From NCBI GenBank assembly GCA_022605405.1, contig JABYQQ010000008.1:1116001-1180000 (forward strand): a stretch of 64,000 nucleotides of DNA. Direction: 5' to 3'. Numbering within the stretch: the first letter of the stretch is position 1; each line of letters begins with the position of its first letter. This DNA is from Earliella scabrosa. Lineage: Eukaryota > Basidiomycota > Agaricomycetes > Polyporales > Polyporaceae. The position numbers and the translations under genes are program-made. This document shows, piece after piece, positions 34,258 through 45,725 of this stretch. The notes beneath the pieces were generated by a model. It saw only the letters and a list, made by a program, of their open reading frames with translations, searched no databases and was not told the origin of the DNA.

Positions 34258-34900
34258 GCGTTTTCCACTTCTACTGATCTTGAAGGACATCCATCTGCTC
34301 GATGATGAGCAAATTGATGTCCTTGCCGGCTACTTATGTGAGTTCATTAGCGTCGCAGGGTTGGCACTAACGCTGATTGATAGAGATAAAACATGAGGCC
34401 AATACTATCCCAGAGCGCCGACTTGTCGCGCACCTCGTCAGTCGCATCTTCGGTTACGCAGCTGAGTCCCCTTTCCGTCATTGGACCGAGGGCGACTTCC
34501 CGTCTAACCTCCCTCATTTGCGATGTGGCTGCCACTGGCTTGTCGATCCTCGTTTGCGCCGCACTGCTTAATCCACCTACCATAGGCAAGCAGTTCAAAG
34601 CCGACCTGCAAAGGTGCGTGTCGTCTCCTACCATGTACATAATCTGACCCGTTGACAGATTCTGCGAGGAAGTCGCCGGGAACACTCTCATCATCGTCAC
34701 GCAAGTTTGGCCGGCCATCCTGGGGATTAAGATTAGTAGGGAATGGCACGAGTCGGATCCCATGGTCACCTCTGCGGTTAACAGCAATTTCGAAGACTCG
34801 GAGCATCTCCTCACTGCTGCCTCTGATTCTGTCGACATCGCAACTTCGATCACTCTATCCTCACAGCCAGCCCCACCTTCCCGCTCGTCTCCTCTGCAGC
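34258..34900 (+). pseudogene. Possible decayed P-loop GTPase-like (AIG1-type) gene
   Basis: Two pieces look coding. Near 34287 'HLLDDEQIDVLAGYL' resembles the region after the DTPG motif of fungal AIG1-like G-domain proteins. At 34580-34690, spliced across 34615-34660, 'IGKQFKADLQRFC' and 'EEVAGNTLIIVTQVW' resemble their 'KNF..F..LCG..TLKNVVIVTNMW' region. No P-loop or complete reading frame is found, so this is at best a relic. Confidence 0.25.
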
Positions 34901-35276
34901 ACCCACCGCCATCAGTGACCACTTACCTCTCTGCTCCGAGTCCACGTCTGGTTCTGCTATCTTGTTCTGGCCATCCGGCTACCTTGCAGTTCCTCGATGG
35001 ACGGCAGTGTCTTGCCCTCTTGTTTTGTTGTCGTGCTGACTTGCCTTGTTGCACAGTCACGGTGCTCAGGCTGGGTGCGCAGCTCGTGCCCTTTCGTGAC
35101 GATCGCTCTCGCATACGCTCTCTATTCACGTATGATATCTCTTTTATACATATTTGAATGTGATGATTGCTTGATTCATATTTCCTGGCGTGTTCTCGAT
35201 GTGCGTTCATGTATGTATTAGTTCGCATATGCCGTATTAACATCCATACATAGCCAATGCACCTGTAAGCCTCACC

Positions 35277-35353
35277 GTGCACCACCATCCGTGGCAGCGC
35301 GCCGCCGCTTATTCGCAGAGCACGGCGGCGCGCTGCCACGGATGGTGGTGCAC
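35277..35353. repeat. Perfect 31-bp inverted repeat (hairpin)
   Basis: The arms 35277-35307 and 35323-35353 are exact reverse complements over all 31 bp, separated by a 15-nt loop (cttattcgcagagca). The arms begin and end in 'gtgcac' and contain 'gcgcgccgcc'. Transcription in either direction would give a very stable stem-loop. It is not near a coding 3' end that would need a terminator; the nearest is the polymerase gamma stop codon at 35648. Confidence 0.9.
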
Positions 35354-35515
35354 CGCCCTTTGCTCGGTGGCTTCGCGAACTTTGCCACCCAGGGCTAATA
35401 ATCCCAGCGCTCGGCGGAACATCGCCTCGCAATGTGCAGCGTCGTATGGCAACGTGGGGTATGGGTGGCATTCCGAGATAGTAGCATATGGATGGCGGGT
35501 CCTGTTAATGTGATC

Positions 35516-35548
35516 GTGTCCAGGTCTGCCCGGAGGGCCATGGCTATC
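35516..35548. repeat. Dispersed repeat fragment, copy 4
   Basis: Shares the 18-bp core 'caggtctgcccggagggc' and similar flanks with 2429-2460. Confidence 0.55.
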
Positions 35549-35647
35549 TAGAATACACTAATGTACTTTCTACTAATCCTACCCAATGCCAGGGAAACGT
35601 ACGATAGAGTAACATAAGTTATACCGGGGCCGCTGCAGCGGGGGCAC

Positions 35648-38600
35648 TCAGCCATTCAGAGCCTTGAGGAACTGCTCGACAGTGCTCGTCCAGTCGACGC
35701 CGTCCCCGCTTCCCAGAGCCCTGGCCTTCTTCAGCCGCTTCATCGCGTCGTTGCGCTTCTTGGGCTTCACAGCCGCGGGCGGACCCTTGTACGACTGCGC
35801 AAGTCTACGCACTTCCTCGAGGTCGTCCGTCGCCTGCGCCCGAAGCCACGACGCGCTATGCGCGCGATGCGTGAGGCAGTCGGGAGCGGTGTAGCCATAG
35901 ATGCTGCTGCCGCAGTCGAGGCCGTCATTCTCAACCATCGGCTCGCCGCCAGCCCAGAGCGAGCCACCGTTGGTCTTCTCGAGGACCTTGACGATATCGA
36001 GGCTCTCGCCGGGAGGGATGGGGTTCGGCTGGGATGGCGTGACGCACGGCATGTCGACCTCTTTGCGGAGGACGTGGTCGATATCGACCGCGGAGAAGAA
36101 CGCGACACCCTGCGGGAGGTCGTCCATGCCGAGCTTAAACGCGAAGAGACTGCGAGTCCAGAGGTTCGCGATTTGCAGCGCAAGGGCTGCACGATAGCGA
36201 TCTTCCTCCTTGACGAGGTATCGCAATTCGTCGTGCACCGAGATGAGGTAGCGCGCCTGGATGTTGTATTTGGAGATCAGGTGCTCCATCGAAACGATGA
36301 GCAGATGCAGGTAGTCGACACCGGAAGACTGCACGACCCAGTTGATCCGCGAGGTCATGTAGTCCGAGCCGAACGTAGTCGGGAGGTTCTCCTTCGACAA
36401 AGCATTAGTGATCCCACAGCCTAGAGCGGGGGTCTGCGGACGGTCGGAGAGCGCGATCTCCTCGAGCTTGTTAAAGACGAAACTCTCCGAGCCGCCGTAC
36501 CAGAACTTGCGTCCGAAAAGGTGTGGCCCGTGGGTGTTCTTGCCCTTCGTAGACGCGTACAAGTTCTCCGCGAGCTTCTGTGCCTGCTCGGGGAGCATTC
36601 CCGCGCTGCCTTGGAGAAGCAGCAGTACGGCATGGCGCATGCCCGCACCGTAGATACGCGAGTAGTTAAAGACCTTCGCCTGGTCGCGCGAGATGCCGAG
36701 GATGCTCGCCGTCTTCGAGTGCAAGTCCGTGCCGGCCGCCTTTGTACCCTCGAGCGTCATCCACCCGATCGCGGTTGCGCCATGCAGCCCAAACTGCGCA
36801 TCTCCCATGACACTCGAGATCCAGAGCTCCTCAGAGTCGACATCCGCGCCAACGATCGCGTAGCCAGGGGGCGCACGGACCATAGCTTTGAGCTCAGACC
36901 CAACGCGGTTCTTTTTGGCGTTGCTCGCCGTGAGCCACGTCTTCTCGATCGCGCGGCGGGTGACCGTGCCCATCGTGATGACTTGCGGGAGGATGACGCC
37001 CCACTTCTTGCCCTCCTCAGCGGGTGACGGGATGCCGATATTGAGCCCTTTCTTCGGATTCTGCCATACAACCATCTGGTTCATGACACGGTCGCGGGCG
37101 GAGATCCAGTAGCTGCACTGCGCGTTCATGTCGAGCGCGGCCTTCGTCTCGGGGAACGGGCTGGCCAGGGTACCGTCTTGGGCGTACTGCATGAACGTCT
37201 TCCCGAGCGGGCTCCCGACGTTTGCCTTCTCACCATCCTTGTGCGGCAGCTTGTAGAACGTGTAGTGTGGGGTCATGTTGTGCAGCGACGCATCGGCCGG
37301 ATCCGAGAATTCCAGTGGGGAGGCGCGCGTCTGGAATTCGGCCTTGTTGGGCACTCGGAACGTCCAGCCGTGCTCGCGCGAGTGGAAGAGCGGCCAGTCT
37401 TGCCAGGAAAGGCGGAGCAACAGAGGTGCATAGCGGTTCCGCACGGTAAGATCGAGTGTGCCTGGAGGACAATCCTTCTTCGGCTTCGTGAGATCCCAGA
37501 ACCATTTCGGCCAGAGCACTGGGGGAGGCTTCGCCGCAGCTGGTGTGCGCTTCGACTTTGGTGTAGGCGAGGGAAGATGGCCGGGAAGTTTCGTCTCCTT
37601 CCAATTGAGCTGACTCAACCAGGGATCCGTGCTGACCTGCTCACGAGGAGTTTTCAGGGCAGCCTTGGCCATACGAAGAATGATCTTCTTGACATCGTCT
37701 GTACGATCTCCCTGCCCGAGCTTGATGGCGAGGGTCTTGTTAGACGACGTAATCCATTTACCCCTCAGTCCAACCCCGTGCGTGGGACCGAGGATAGATA
37801 AGATTTTCTTCCCGCGCGCGGTGGGAAGCGGGGTAGGTTTGTCATGCACGAGGTAATGCCAGCCACCAGTCGAGTCGTAACGCAACGGTCGCCCTTCATA
37901 TGACAACTGCAACAGTAAAGGGACGATCCTGTGCATCGCGTTCGAGCTGAAGGGATCGGCGAGAACATCATGGTACCATTGCGGCACGGTCTCCTCTGCA
38001 TCGGAGGTCATTACGGGGTCTGGGGCCTATGCAAAGCATCTATTCAGAATCTCAGCATGCATATATGAACGAGGGGGGACATACCTCAGGTGCTGCGATA
38101 CCTCGAGACTTCCCCGCAACCTTCGGTGTCCAGTCTAGCTGACCGAGCCAAACATCTTCCTTCCACTGTCCGCTCTCCATCATCTCCTTTGCTTCGCGAG
38201 CGAGAGTGTGCAACCGCGTCTTAACCTTATCCTCGAGCTCCTTATACGTCCTCTCGGCGTTGGCAATGTACGCCTCCCATTCCTCGTTCACTGTGAGCAA
38301 GCTCGAGCCCATGGTGAGCACTCCTGCGAACGAGACCGGACTGGGACATGCAGCGAGGAACGCGGGTAGGACCTTGGTGAAGACGGCGTGGGTGACCTCG
38401 ACATCGGAAGAGCAGTAGTCCAGGTAACTTTGGATGTTCTCGCAAATCTCCTCCGGGGTAGACGTCATAAAGTCGTTACGCACGTCCTTCTCGATCGTGA
38501 CGCCACAGTGCAGCTGCGCGACGTCCGCTAGCGAGTTGGCCGAGGTCAGGTCCTCCCAGCGGGACTCTGCAACTTCCTCGGCTGCCTCGATTGGTTCCAC

Positions 38601-39957
38601 AGGCGACTGCAAGCCAGCGAGACTCTCCTCCATCCCGCGCATGAGACGCTGAATTTCAGCTCTCTTTGCGGGATCCGTCTCCACTTGTAGTCGCTCCTCT
38701 GCCTGCTGCATGAGATCGTACACCGCCTCTATGGCCTCCTCGCGCTGCTCTTGCTCCTTCTCCTTCGACTTGCGGTACTTCATCCAAGCGGGGCGCTGAT
38801 GCGACGAGATGCCCTTCACCGCGATATGCAGCGCCATCGTGTCCACGAAGCGCGTCTGCGTCCCGTTGATGTTGTACTCCTCCAGAACGCGCTTGCGATC
38901 GTACGAGACGTTGTGCCCGACGACGACACGGGGGATGGCGGGGTCTCCGAACGGGATGAGGTGGTGCGGCTCGGATGACTCACCGAGCAGCCAAGGCGAT
39001 ATCCACGAGTACCACGCGTTCTTCGACGCCGCGCATGCCATGATGGCAAAGTCGTGGTACTCTGGCAGGGTCTCGACGTCGAACACGAGCATCTCCTCCG
39101 GCTTCCCCTCGAACTCCGGGTAGTCGACGTGCTCGCTGTAGCTGGACCCATCTGGCATGAACGAATACCGTGTCCATCCTGCTTGGACGTGCCAGTGATC
39201 GGGTTTGGGTGGCAGTTGGACCGCGGCCAAGTCTTGCGCGAGGGTGAGCCATGGCTGCGCCGCGGTGCGTCCGATGCGATAGAAGTGCTCGTCGAGGGTC
39301 CGTCCCTGTATTGGCGGCAGGGTGAAGCCGGTATTCGGGAGCACTGAACCTTGCGCGGGATCGAGCCCGTGCGCTTTGAGGTGGTCTTGCGCGATGCGGG
39401 TGTAGGCTGGAGGAGGGGGTGGGAAGGAGGCGCCGCGGAAGATTTGGTCATGGAGCTTTTTCGACAAGAGCTGCACACCCAGTTCATTGCGCTTGACACT
39501 TGATGGATCTGATGAGGTGAAGTCAATCTCAGGTATGCGATAGGGATGTATGCGCATATAGGTGGACAATATGGCGATCAAGTTCCAACACTCGTTACGA
39601 ACTCGATATGAGCATATGCACTCAACCTCGCAATCAAGGTCGAGACAGTGCAACGGTAATACGTGGAGTACAATAACCTCCGCGTGTCTGTACTAATTTG
39701 AGGGATGTTGCGCATACTGCGGCCCAGCGAATGCATCCTAACATGGAGTGATAAGACACACCTTCCTCTCTGACAGTCCCAGGCTGGACCTGCTTCTCCT
39801 CCTGCTCCTCAGAGGCATTGCTCCGTCGAACGTGTTGCCGAGTGGTGGGTCTGTCCTGCAGCGCTTTGCGCTGGACGAGGGCATACGCGGTAGGGGCTGA
39901 GACATGAAATGATCGCGCTGTACTGGTAGAAGCTGTAGCCTGCAATTTTCGTAGCAT
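35648..39957 (-). CDS. MIP1: Mitochondrial DNA polymerase gamma (family A)
   Basis: Three exons (39957-39762, 39601-38085, 38026-35648; 4092 nt) give about 1363 residues. The start 'MLRKLQATASTSTARSFHVS' is a good mitochondrial presequence. The 3'-5' exonuclease has ExoI 'VFDVETLPEYHDF', ExoII 'VVVGHNVSYDRKRV' and ExoIII 'YCSSDVEVTHAVF'. The polymerase domain has motif A 'IVGADVDSEELWISS', motif B 'RDQAKVFNYSRIYGAG' and motif C 'ISVHDELRYLV'. All catalytic acids are present, so a proofreading mtDNA replicase is expected. The second intron (38027-38084) is secure; the first (39602-39761) is chosen to keep frame, and the acceptor could differ. The enzyme ends with a basic tail typical of fungal homologues. 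Its promoter faces the 3' end of the HIT gene. Confidence 0.95.
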
Positions 39958-40411
39958 TTGTGCGCAGCTGACATCCGCTTAGCCGCAAAGGCGTGGAGTA
40001 CCGGTCTAAAAGCCTCTCAACGACCCCAGCTGAAGGTCGTCAGCAGCGCGACCGAGGGGAGAGAGACCGGCGTCGTGGAGGGTGGAAGGAGAAGTATCGG
40101 GCGCTTGTGTTCCTGCCGCCGTCAGGTACGTCACTATCCGAAAAACCCTCCTCAACCAGCTTCTAGCACTGGTCATGACGGTTCGAATGGACTCAATGAA
40201 TGGCTGTTCAGTTAACCATGAAAAGCTATCCTATCTCATATCTTGCAGCTGTTCAAGAACTAATCCACGACCGTGGGCAGTGAAACCTGTGCTCGAAGTT
40301 ACATCTAAGTCGACTATTAGGAACGGGGCAATTTAAGGAAGTCATCCTGTAGCCCGTCGAGGTAGCCTGTGCTCTAACAAAAGGGCGTACCGTAGGAGAA
40401 CATGAAACAAT
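39958..40411. other. Intergenic: polymerase gamma promoter
   Basis: 454 bp between two minus-strand genes; upstream of polymerase gamma and downstream of the HIT gene. No TATA box or other feature is evident. Confidence 0.4.
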
Positions 40412-41151
40412 TCACAACTTCGACAGAATTCTCTGCAGCACCTGCTGCAATTCCTCCTTCGGCCGCTCGACACGAGGCCACGTCTGCTCGGTAATGATGA
40501 GGCCCTGCGTCTCGCTCGGCTTCGGAATGACGTGGAAATGCACATGAAAGACGTGTTGGAACGCGAGCTTTCCGTTGTTCTGTACGTCGCAGCCAGTCAC
40601 GTCAGCAGGTGGTAGATGTGGGTGCGAGACTCGGACGAATTGCTGACCTGGAGGATGTTGTAGTCGACGAGGCCCATGGCTTTCGCGAGCTTCTTTGCCA
40701 GGGGCAGGATCTCTCCGAGATGCTCGTCGGGCACCTCATCCATCCGGTTTGAGTGGACTAGAACGTGAGAGAGGTATGGTGAGGGTGAGTAGACGGTCAA
40801 TGCTAGCAATCTATCCTGTCCTTACACTTAGGGATGATCAAGGCGTGACCCTCGGATACGGGTCCAATATCAAGGAAGACATAGCTAGTAGTTTGTTTCA
40901 GTCTGGTCATACAACGACTCGAGGGGAAACAATCGCGCATACTTCAGATCGGTCTCCAAGATCTTCAGAGATGGTATTTCCCCTGCAGGCCCGCGTCGGT
41001 CTATCAGTTCCTGTGGACTATCATAGGAGATCTGGGCCTTACCCTTGATGATTTTGCAGAAGATGCAGCTGACCACGTACAAGTCAATACATCGATGATC
41101 CTGCTGCTCGATCGCATATAACACCAACCTGTCGTCGAAATGGTTGGACAT
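40412..41151 (-). CDS. HNT1: HIT-family (HINT-type) nucleotide hydrolase
   Basis: Six exons (41151-41129, 41068-41043, 40982-40943, 40884-40826, 40757-40648, 40579-40412; 426 nt) give 141 residues. The start is 'MSNHFDDSCIFCKIIKGEIP', the characteristic HINT N-terminus with the zinc-binding-type CxxC. Next come 'LNYVFLDIGPVSEGHALIIPK' and 'HSNRMDEVPDEHLGEILPLA'. The histidine triad is 'HVFHVHFHVIPKP' with H98, H100 and H102. HINT enzymes hydrolyse adenosine 5'-phosphoramidates such as AMP-lysine. Five introns of about 58-68 nt in 426 nt of coding sequence make it the most intron-dense gene here. Without the first intron the frame stays open and would insert about 20 unrelated residues before 'CIFC', so splicing is preferred. 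Confidence 0.92.
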
Positions 41152-41762
41152 TGTGTTTCGTAACGATCAAGTCCCTGTCTTGTCACTGGAGGGGAATCAC
41201 TATCAGGGGGGATAAGCAGAGGGCAACAGGCTGCGTGTGCGGCTTATGACGGTTTCGACGATCTGCAGTGTATGTGTGATTCTCGGGCGGCAGGCGCCCT
41301 TTCGGGTTGGGCGCGCCCTTGGGTCACCTGCTGAAGATGGAATGACTTGTATGCCAGCATCCCGAAGAATTACAATATGATCGCAGCGTCCCACAACCCC
41401 TCAGCGGCGTGATGGCGTTCGAGCGTGTCTTGTACATGTTCGTATTGCAATTGCGATACCGACTGGCGCGGAACAATTTGCTGGTGCAGGCGTCATGGCG
41501 TGAACGATACATATGCGCTTAAAAGCTGGAGTAAGTAGAGATACACGCATACATGATCACGTCAGATAATGTTCGATAGTACCGTCCATGATTCGCAGAG
41601 AACAGGGGAGAGGCTGCCAGGAATCGTTTTGTGTAGACACATGGTCGTGCCGAGCAGCGAATTACTATGAGTGAATAGCCCCTACGTACAGATCAGCAAT
41701 CGTGCTCAACAAGGTTTTTGTAACGACCCAATGGCGTTCTGACTCACCATCCATGGCCTGCA
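41152..41762. other. Intergenic: HIT promoter and Per1 3' flank
   Basis: 611 bp between two minus-strand genes. A short GC-rich region near 41281-41330 ('gggcggcaggcgccctttcg') can fold, but nothing else is recognisable. Confidence 0.4.
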
Positions 41763-42854
41763 CTAGAGTCTTGATGCCCTCCAACCCTCGTCACACGCAT
41801 CCTCAACCAGGAAGTCGTACCAAAACAGGGCAATGGGGGCTGTGGCGAGGTGCCATAGGGAATGAGCGTCGATGATCCTGCCCCAAGGCGCGAAATCGAA
41901 GAGCTCGAGCCCGGTAGCCGCGGTCGTAAGGAGTGTCAATATTGCAGGCCAGGAGGCATGCGATGGACGGTAGTTCTTGGGTCTTCCGGGATAGCGGCGA
42001 ATGAGGGAAAGAGAGGATGGTAGAGCATAAGAGAGCCAGAGGAGATTGTGAGACATGCCGACGGTGAGGTTGAAAATCATGTTATACGTATAGTCAAAGC
42101 GGGGTAGGAGGGTGAGGTACGAGATGTGTGCCAGGAAAGCGAGGGAACAGAGCAACGTCCATACAGCATATATGCCAGACCGCTTGGAGGACGAGGCACT
42201 AGAGGTGAGGCGGTAGCGTTCCGCGGGGTAAAGGTGGAACAACCGGATGACGGTGTAATAGAGGGCATATAGGATCGCGAGGGCGGCAGAGAAATAATCC
42301 AACTTTTCGGTGGTTGGGAGATCTACGCACCAGATGTCCTTCAGCTTCCAAGTTCATACAGCCGAAAGAAGGAGCATGAGCCGACCTCGCGTGTGGAAGA
42401 CCGAAGACCAGACCCACGCGTTCATGCTGACGAACGCGAACATGAGATAGTATCTCCTCATGGGGTGGTCGCGAGACACTCTTGCTCGGATCTTGCGCGC
42501 GCCCAGAGCGTGGGCCGCGAAGTTGAAGATGGAGAAGAGAACGGAGGCAGGCTCTTGCATGCCCGCGTACCGCCAAAATGGCCACTTGCCGTAGTACTGC
42601 TCGACCGGTGAGCCATGCTCGATGGCACGGTCGGTGATCATATGCATGCATTGATACTTGCAGTCGTCCACACATGTCCAACGCGTGAGTCGCAAGGCGA
42701 GTGGAAGGGGCTCTGATGTAGAGTCACCGCAGACTCGAGACTGGCATATCGAGACGCAACTTCTGAATGATTCTGCGCGGTCCCCAGAGGATGAAAGAAC
42801 TAGCGGTACCAGCGAGCAAACAAAGAGGCATAGAGATGCATGTTTGAGCCTCAT
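41763..42854 (-). CDS. PER1: Per1/PGAP3-family GPI-anchor remodelling protein
   Basis: Two exons (42854-42386, 42322-41763; 1029 nt) give 342 residues. A signal peptide (MRLKHASLCLFVCSLVPLVLS) precedes a Cys-rich lumenal stretch 'CVSICQSRVC...RWTCVDDCKYQCMH', the Per1 signature. 'QYYGKWPFWRYAGMQEPASV' follows. About seven membrane spans follow, with conserved 'AWVWSSVFHTRDLPTTEKLD' and, near the end, 'IIDAHSLWHLATAPIALFWY', both CREST-superfamily hydrolase motifs. The protein acts in the ER (yeast) or Golgi as GPI phospholipase A2, removing the sn-2 fatty acid. Length and topology match the family. The start directly precedes the signal peptide; the frame is open upstream. It shares a 484-bp divergent promoter with the HDAC gene. 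Confidence 0.93.
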
Positions 42855-43338
42855 GGCTGTTCGACGAGGACGGCACAGTCGTGGACGATGTGGATGACGA
42901 ACATGCCAGACAGCCCTCGGACTTGGACAACGCCCGCGAGCGCTTAACTGCCATATCAGAACATTACGTAAGCGAATGTGGCAGATTCGTGGGCCGTGTT
43001 CTTGCTTGCGTTTACCAACCGCCAGCTTCCGTCTCAGCATCGTCAACTGTACGTTGTGAAAACGACGAATAACCTCGAAAGGGAGGTCGTAGAAAGACAT
43101 AAAACAGGTGAACGCAGCCTTCCATATCCTCCCCGTATTTTTACCCCATCACTCATCGTCGTGCTTACCGAAACTCAACAGGGGACGTCTTTGGTCAATA
43201 ACCAATCCGACATTGGTTTGCTGCTTCCAACTGACCTATATTTGCCATATGCTGACCCAGGCTATGTACAGCTACCTGGAAGACATTCGCTTTCTCGTCC
43301 TACCATCCGTACTATAGTCGTAATATCTACTAGCCAAC
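42855..43338. promoter_or_regulatory. Divergent promoter region (PER1 / HDAC)
   Basis: 484 bp between two head-to-head start codons. No TATA box is evident, which suits housekeeping genes. Confidence 0.5.
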
Positions 43339-45316
43339 ATGGTCCGGTCATCTCAGGCCACCTCTATTACGTTCTCTGCCTCTCCGTATTTTGACGACAG
43401 GGGACCTCACGGTTACGCCCAACCAATAACTGAACGTGTCAATGTAAGCTCGTTCATGAACGATCGGTTGTTATGTTGCTGACGCACCCTTTTCATCAGC
43501 CGCATTCCCGACCCATTGTGTCTTACTATTTCCCGAAAGGCATCGGTGCTCAACATTATGGAGTGAGGTTTCCTGGTGGCATGAGTGACGAGGCGTTGGA
43601 GACTAACTCTTGCTCTTAGGAACACCACCCGATGAAGCCACATCGGTTGACATTGACAAACGCGCTTGTGAATGGCTACGGGCTGGATAAGCAGATACAT
43701 AACATCTACAATCCAAGACCTGCCACTCAAGCAGAGCTGGAAGCATATCATGACCATGACTATATTGACTTTCTGTCACGGTAACACCCTCTCGTCGATG
43801 CTGTTCTAATCCGGATGCTGATACAAATGCAGCGTCACTCCACACAACGCAGATAAGATGAGACAAATGATCGACAGCTTCAACTGCGTCGAAGACTGTC
43901 CCATATTCGCAGACATGTTCGATTTCTGCAAAATGTACTCGGGAGCCTCTCTAGCAGCCGCTCGAAAGCTTTGCGCGGGGACCACGGACATCGCCATCAA
44001 TTGGAGTGGCGGACTGCATCACGCGAAGAAGGCGGAGGCAAGCGGCTTTTGCTACGTCAACGACATCGTACTTGCCATTCTCGAGCTGCTCAGGTGAGCA
44101 ACAGCCATACCCTCTTCCAGACTGGCCACTCATCTACCATTCCAGGTACCACCCTCGTGTCCTGTACATTGACATCGACATTCACCATGGCGACGGTGTC
44201 GAATTCGCGTTCTACCACACCAATCGCGTAATGACCGTCTCCTTCCACAAGTACACCGGCGACTTCTTCCCCGGCACCGGCAAGCTCGATGACAACGGGA
44301 CGGGCCCAGGAAAGCACTTTACCCTCAACGTCCCACTGAAGGACGGCATTGACGACGATATGTACCTCACGATCTTCAAGACCGTCATCGACGATACCGT
44401 GACGGCCTTTCGGCCCACAGCCATCGTCCTCCAATGCGGCGCCGACTCGCTCGGGTGCGACCGGCTTGGTGCGTTCAACCTCTCGATCGCCGCGCACGGC
44501 GAGTGCGTCAATTTCGTACGCAAGTTCAACGTGCCCCTGCTCGTCCTCGGCGGCGGCGGTTACACGATCAAGAACGTCTCCCGGTGCTGGACATACGAGA
44601 CCTCCGTCCTCGTTGGCGCCGCGATCCCCGACGAGCTTCCCGTCACGATCTACGACTCCTTCTTCCGCGAGTCCAAGTGGAAGCTCCACCCGCCCCTCAC
44701 GGGCCGCGTCGAGAACCAGAACACGGCCTCGTCCCTGCAGCGCATCACCGTCGCGATTCGAAACAAGCTCCGCTACCTCCAGGGCGCACCCAGCGTCGCG
44801 ATGCAGGAGATCCCGCCTGACCTGGGCAGCTGGCTCGCGGACGAGGAGCGCTCGAGGGAGGAGAAGGATGAGGATCGGAGCACCGGGCTTGCTGGTGAGA
44901 CGAGGGAAGATCGCTCGATTGCCCGCAACGAGTTCTTTGACACGGACAAGGACCAAGACGCAACGGAGCCCGAAGAGCCCGCTCCGTCAGCCTCGCAGTC
45001 CGCGTCGGCGCGGAGAGGCGCGGCTGGTCGGAGGGCACGTGGAGGAAGACGCGGCCGTGGTCGTGGTCGAGGACGAGGTGCGGCTTCTGCAGCTGCTGCT
45101 GCAGACTCTGGGGCAGGGGAGGACTCGTCCTCCTCGGAAGAGGAACAGAGCCCAGCAAGGGCTGCGCGCGGTAGGGGACGAGGACGTGGTAGAGGCCGCG
45201 GTCGAGGTGCGAAGGCGCAGGCGCAGGCGAAGGAGAGGGAGCGGGATACGGAGACCCCGCCCCCTAATGAGGACAACACCAGCATGGATGTAGACCCTGA
45301 AAATGGCGATGCCTGA
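43339..45316 (+). CDS. Class I histone deacetylase (Rpd3-like)
   Basis: Five exons (43339-43443, 43500-43562, 43620-43780, 43833-44093, 44146-45316; 1761 nt) give 586 residues. The deacetylase domain is complete: '[20 protein letters not shown]', the His pair H172/H173 in '[20 protein letters not shown]', zinc ligands D208 and H210 in '[15 protein letters not shown]' and D297 in '[13 protein letters not shown]', and the catalytic-site Tyr336 in 'GGGGYTIKN'. It should remove acetyl groups from histone tails in a Sin3/Rpd3-type complex in the nucleus. The C-terminal ~100 residues are unusual: two Arg-Gly blocks (486-508 and 534-551) flank an Ala/acidic segment, as in RNA-binding RGG proteins. 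Fungal class I paralogues include Rpd3, Hos1 and Hos2; the motifs fit any of them, and Rpd3/Hos2 is most likely. Confidence 0.95.
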
Positions 45317-45725
45317 GTGGCGAGTGTAGAGCTTCTCGATCTTTGCTTTGTCGTTGTGTTTGGTACGTTTCCTTCTGGAGCTCTCGCACGCTTGGTTCAG
45401 CTGATCACGAGAACTTTTGCCACAGGTGACGGTGCTCTCGTATGTTATCACACCTGGAATCGTGTAGTCTTGCGAGGTTGTATGGAGATGTACAGCGCAC
45501 ATGGCTCCTTGTGGATGTGCTCGCCAACTCAGCACAGACGCAAGACCTGGTACGTTCCTCATCTGCCCTCTTGTGGAACAAGGGTAATCTCAGCGATCAT
45601 CGGACGGACATAAACCCCATTGCAGATGATACGCAGTCGCGCATACACTGACCAAATGTCGAGTTTCGATCTGTTTACTCACCTTCTACGTCCTCTCCAG
45701 GTAATATACACCATACAGTCTACAC
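45317..45725. other. Intergenic, tail-to-tail
   Basis: 409 bp between the 3' ends of the HDAC and F-box genes. No other feature is seen. Confidence 0.5.

Larger units (their letters stand above)
31428..35647. other. Gene-poor, repeat-rich island
   Basis: 4.2 kb between the cupin-like gene and the DNA polymerase gamma gene without an intact gene. It holds two dispersed repeat fragments (31688-31754, 35516-35548), short TAAGT-type repeats (32424-32462), a terminal-inverted-repeat element (32841-33441), a decayed coding segment (about 34258-34900) and a perfect 31-bp inverted repeat (35277-35353). It looks like an insertion-prone, decaying region. Confidence 0.7.

Noticed and set aside
34347..34922. 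191-codon minus-strand open frame in the repeat island
   Set aside because: No domain or signal features; the opposite strand gives a better, if weak, similarity to a G-domain protein.
35277..35353. Hairpin as a bacterial-type terminator
   Set aside because: No T-run follows, the window is eukaryotic, and no transcription unit ends there.
44090..44956. 288-codon minus-strand open frame
   Set aside because: Shadow of the histone deacetylase exon 5.
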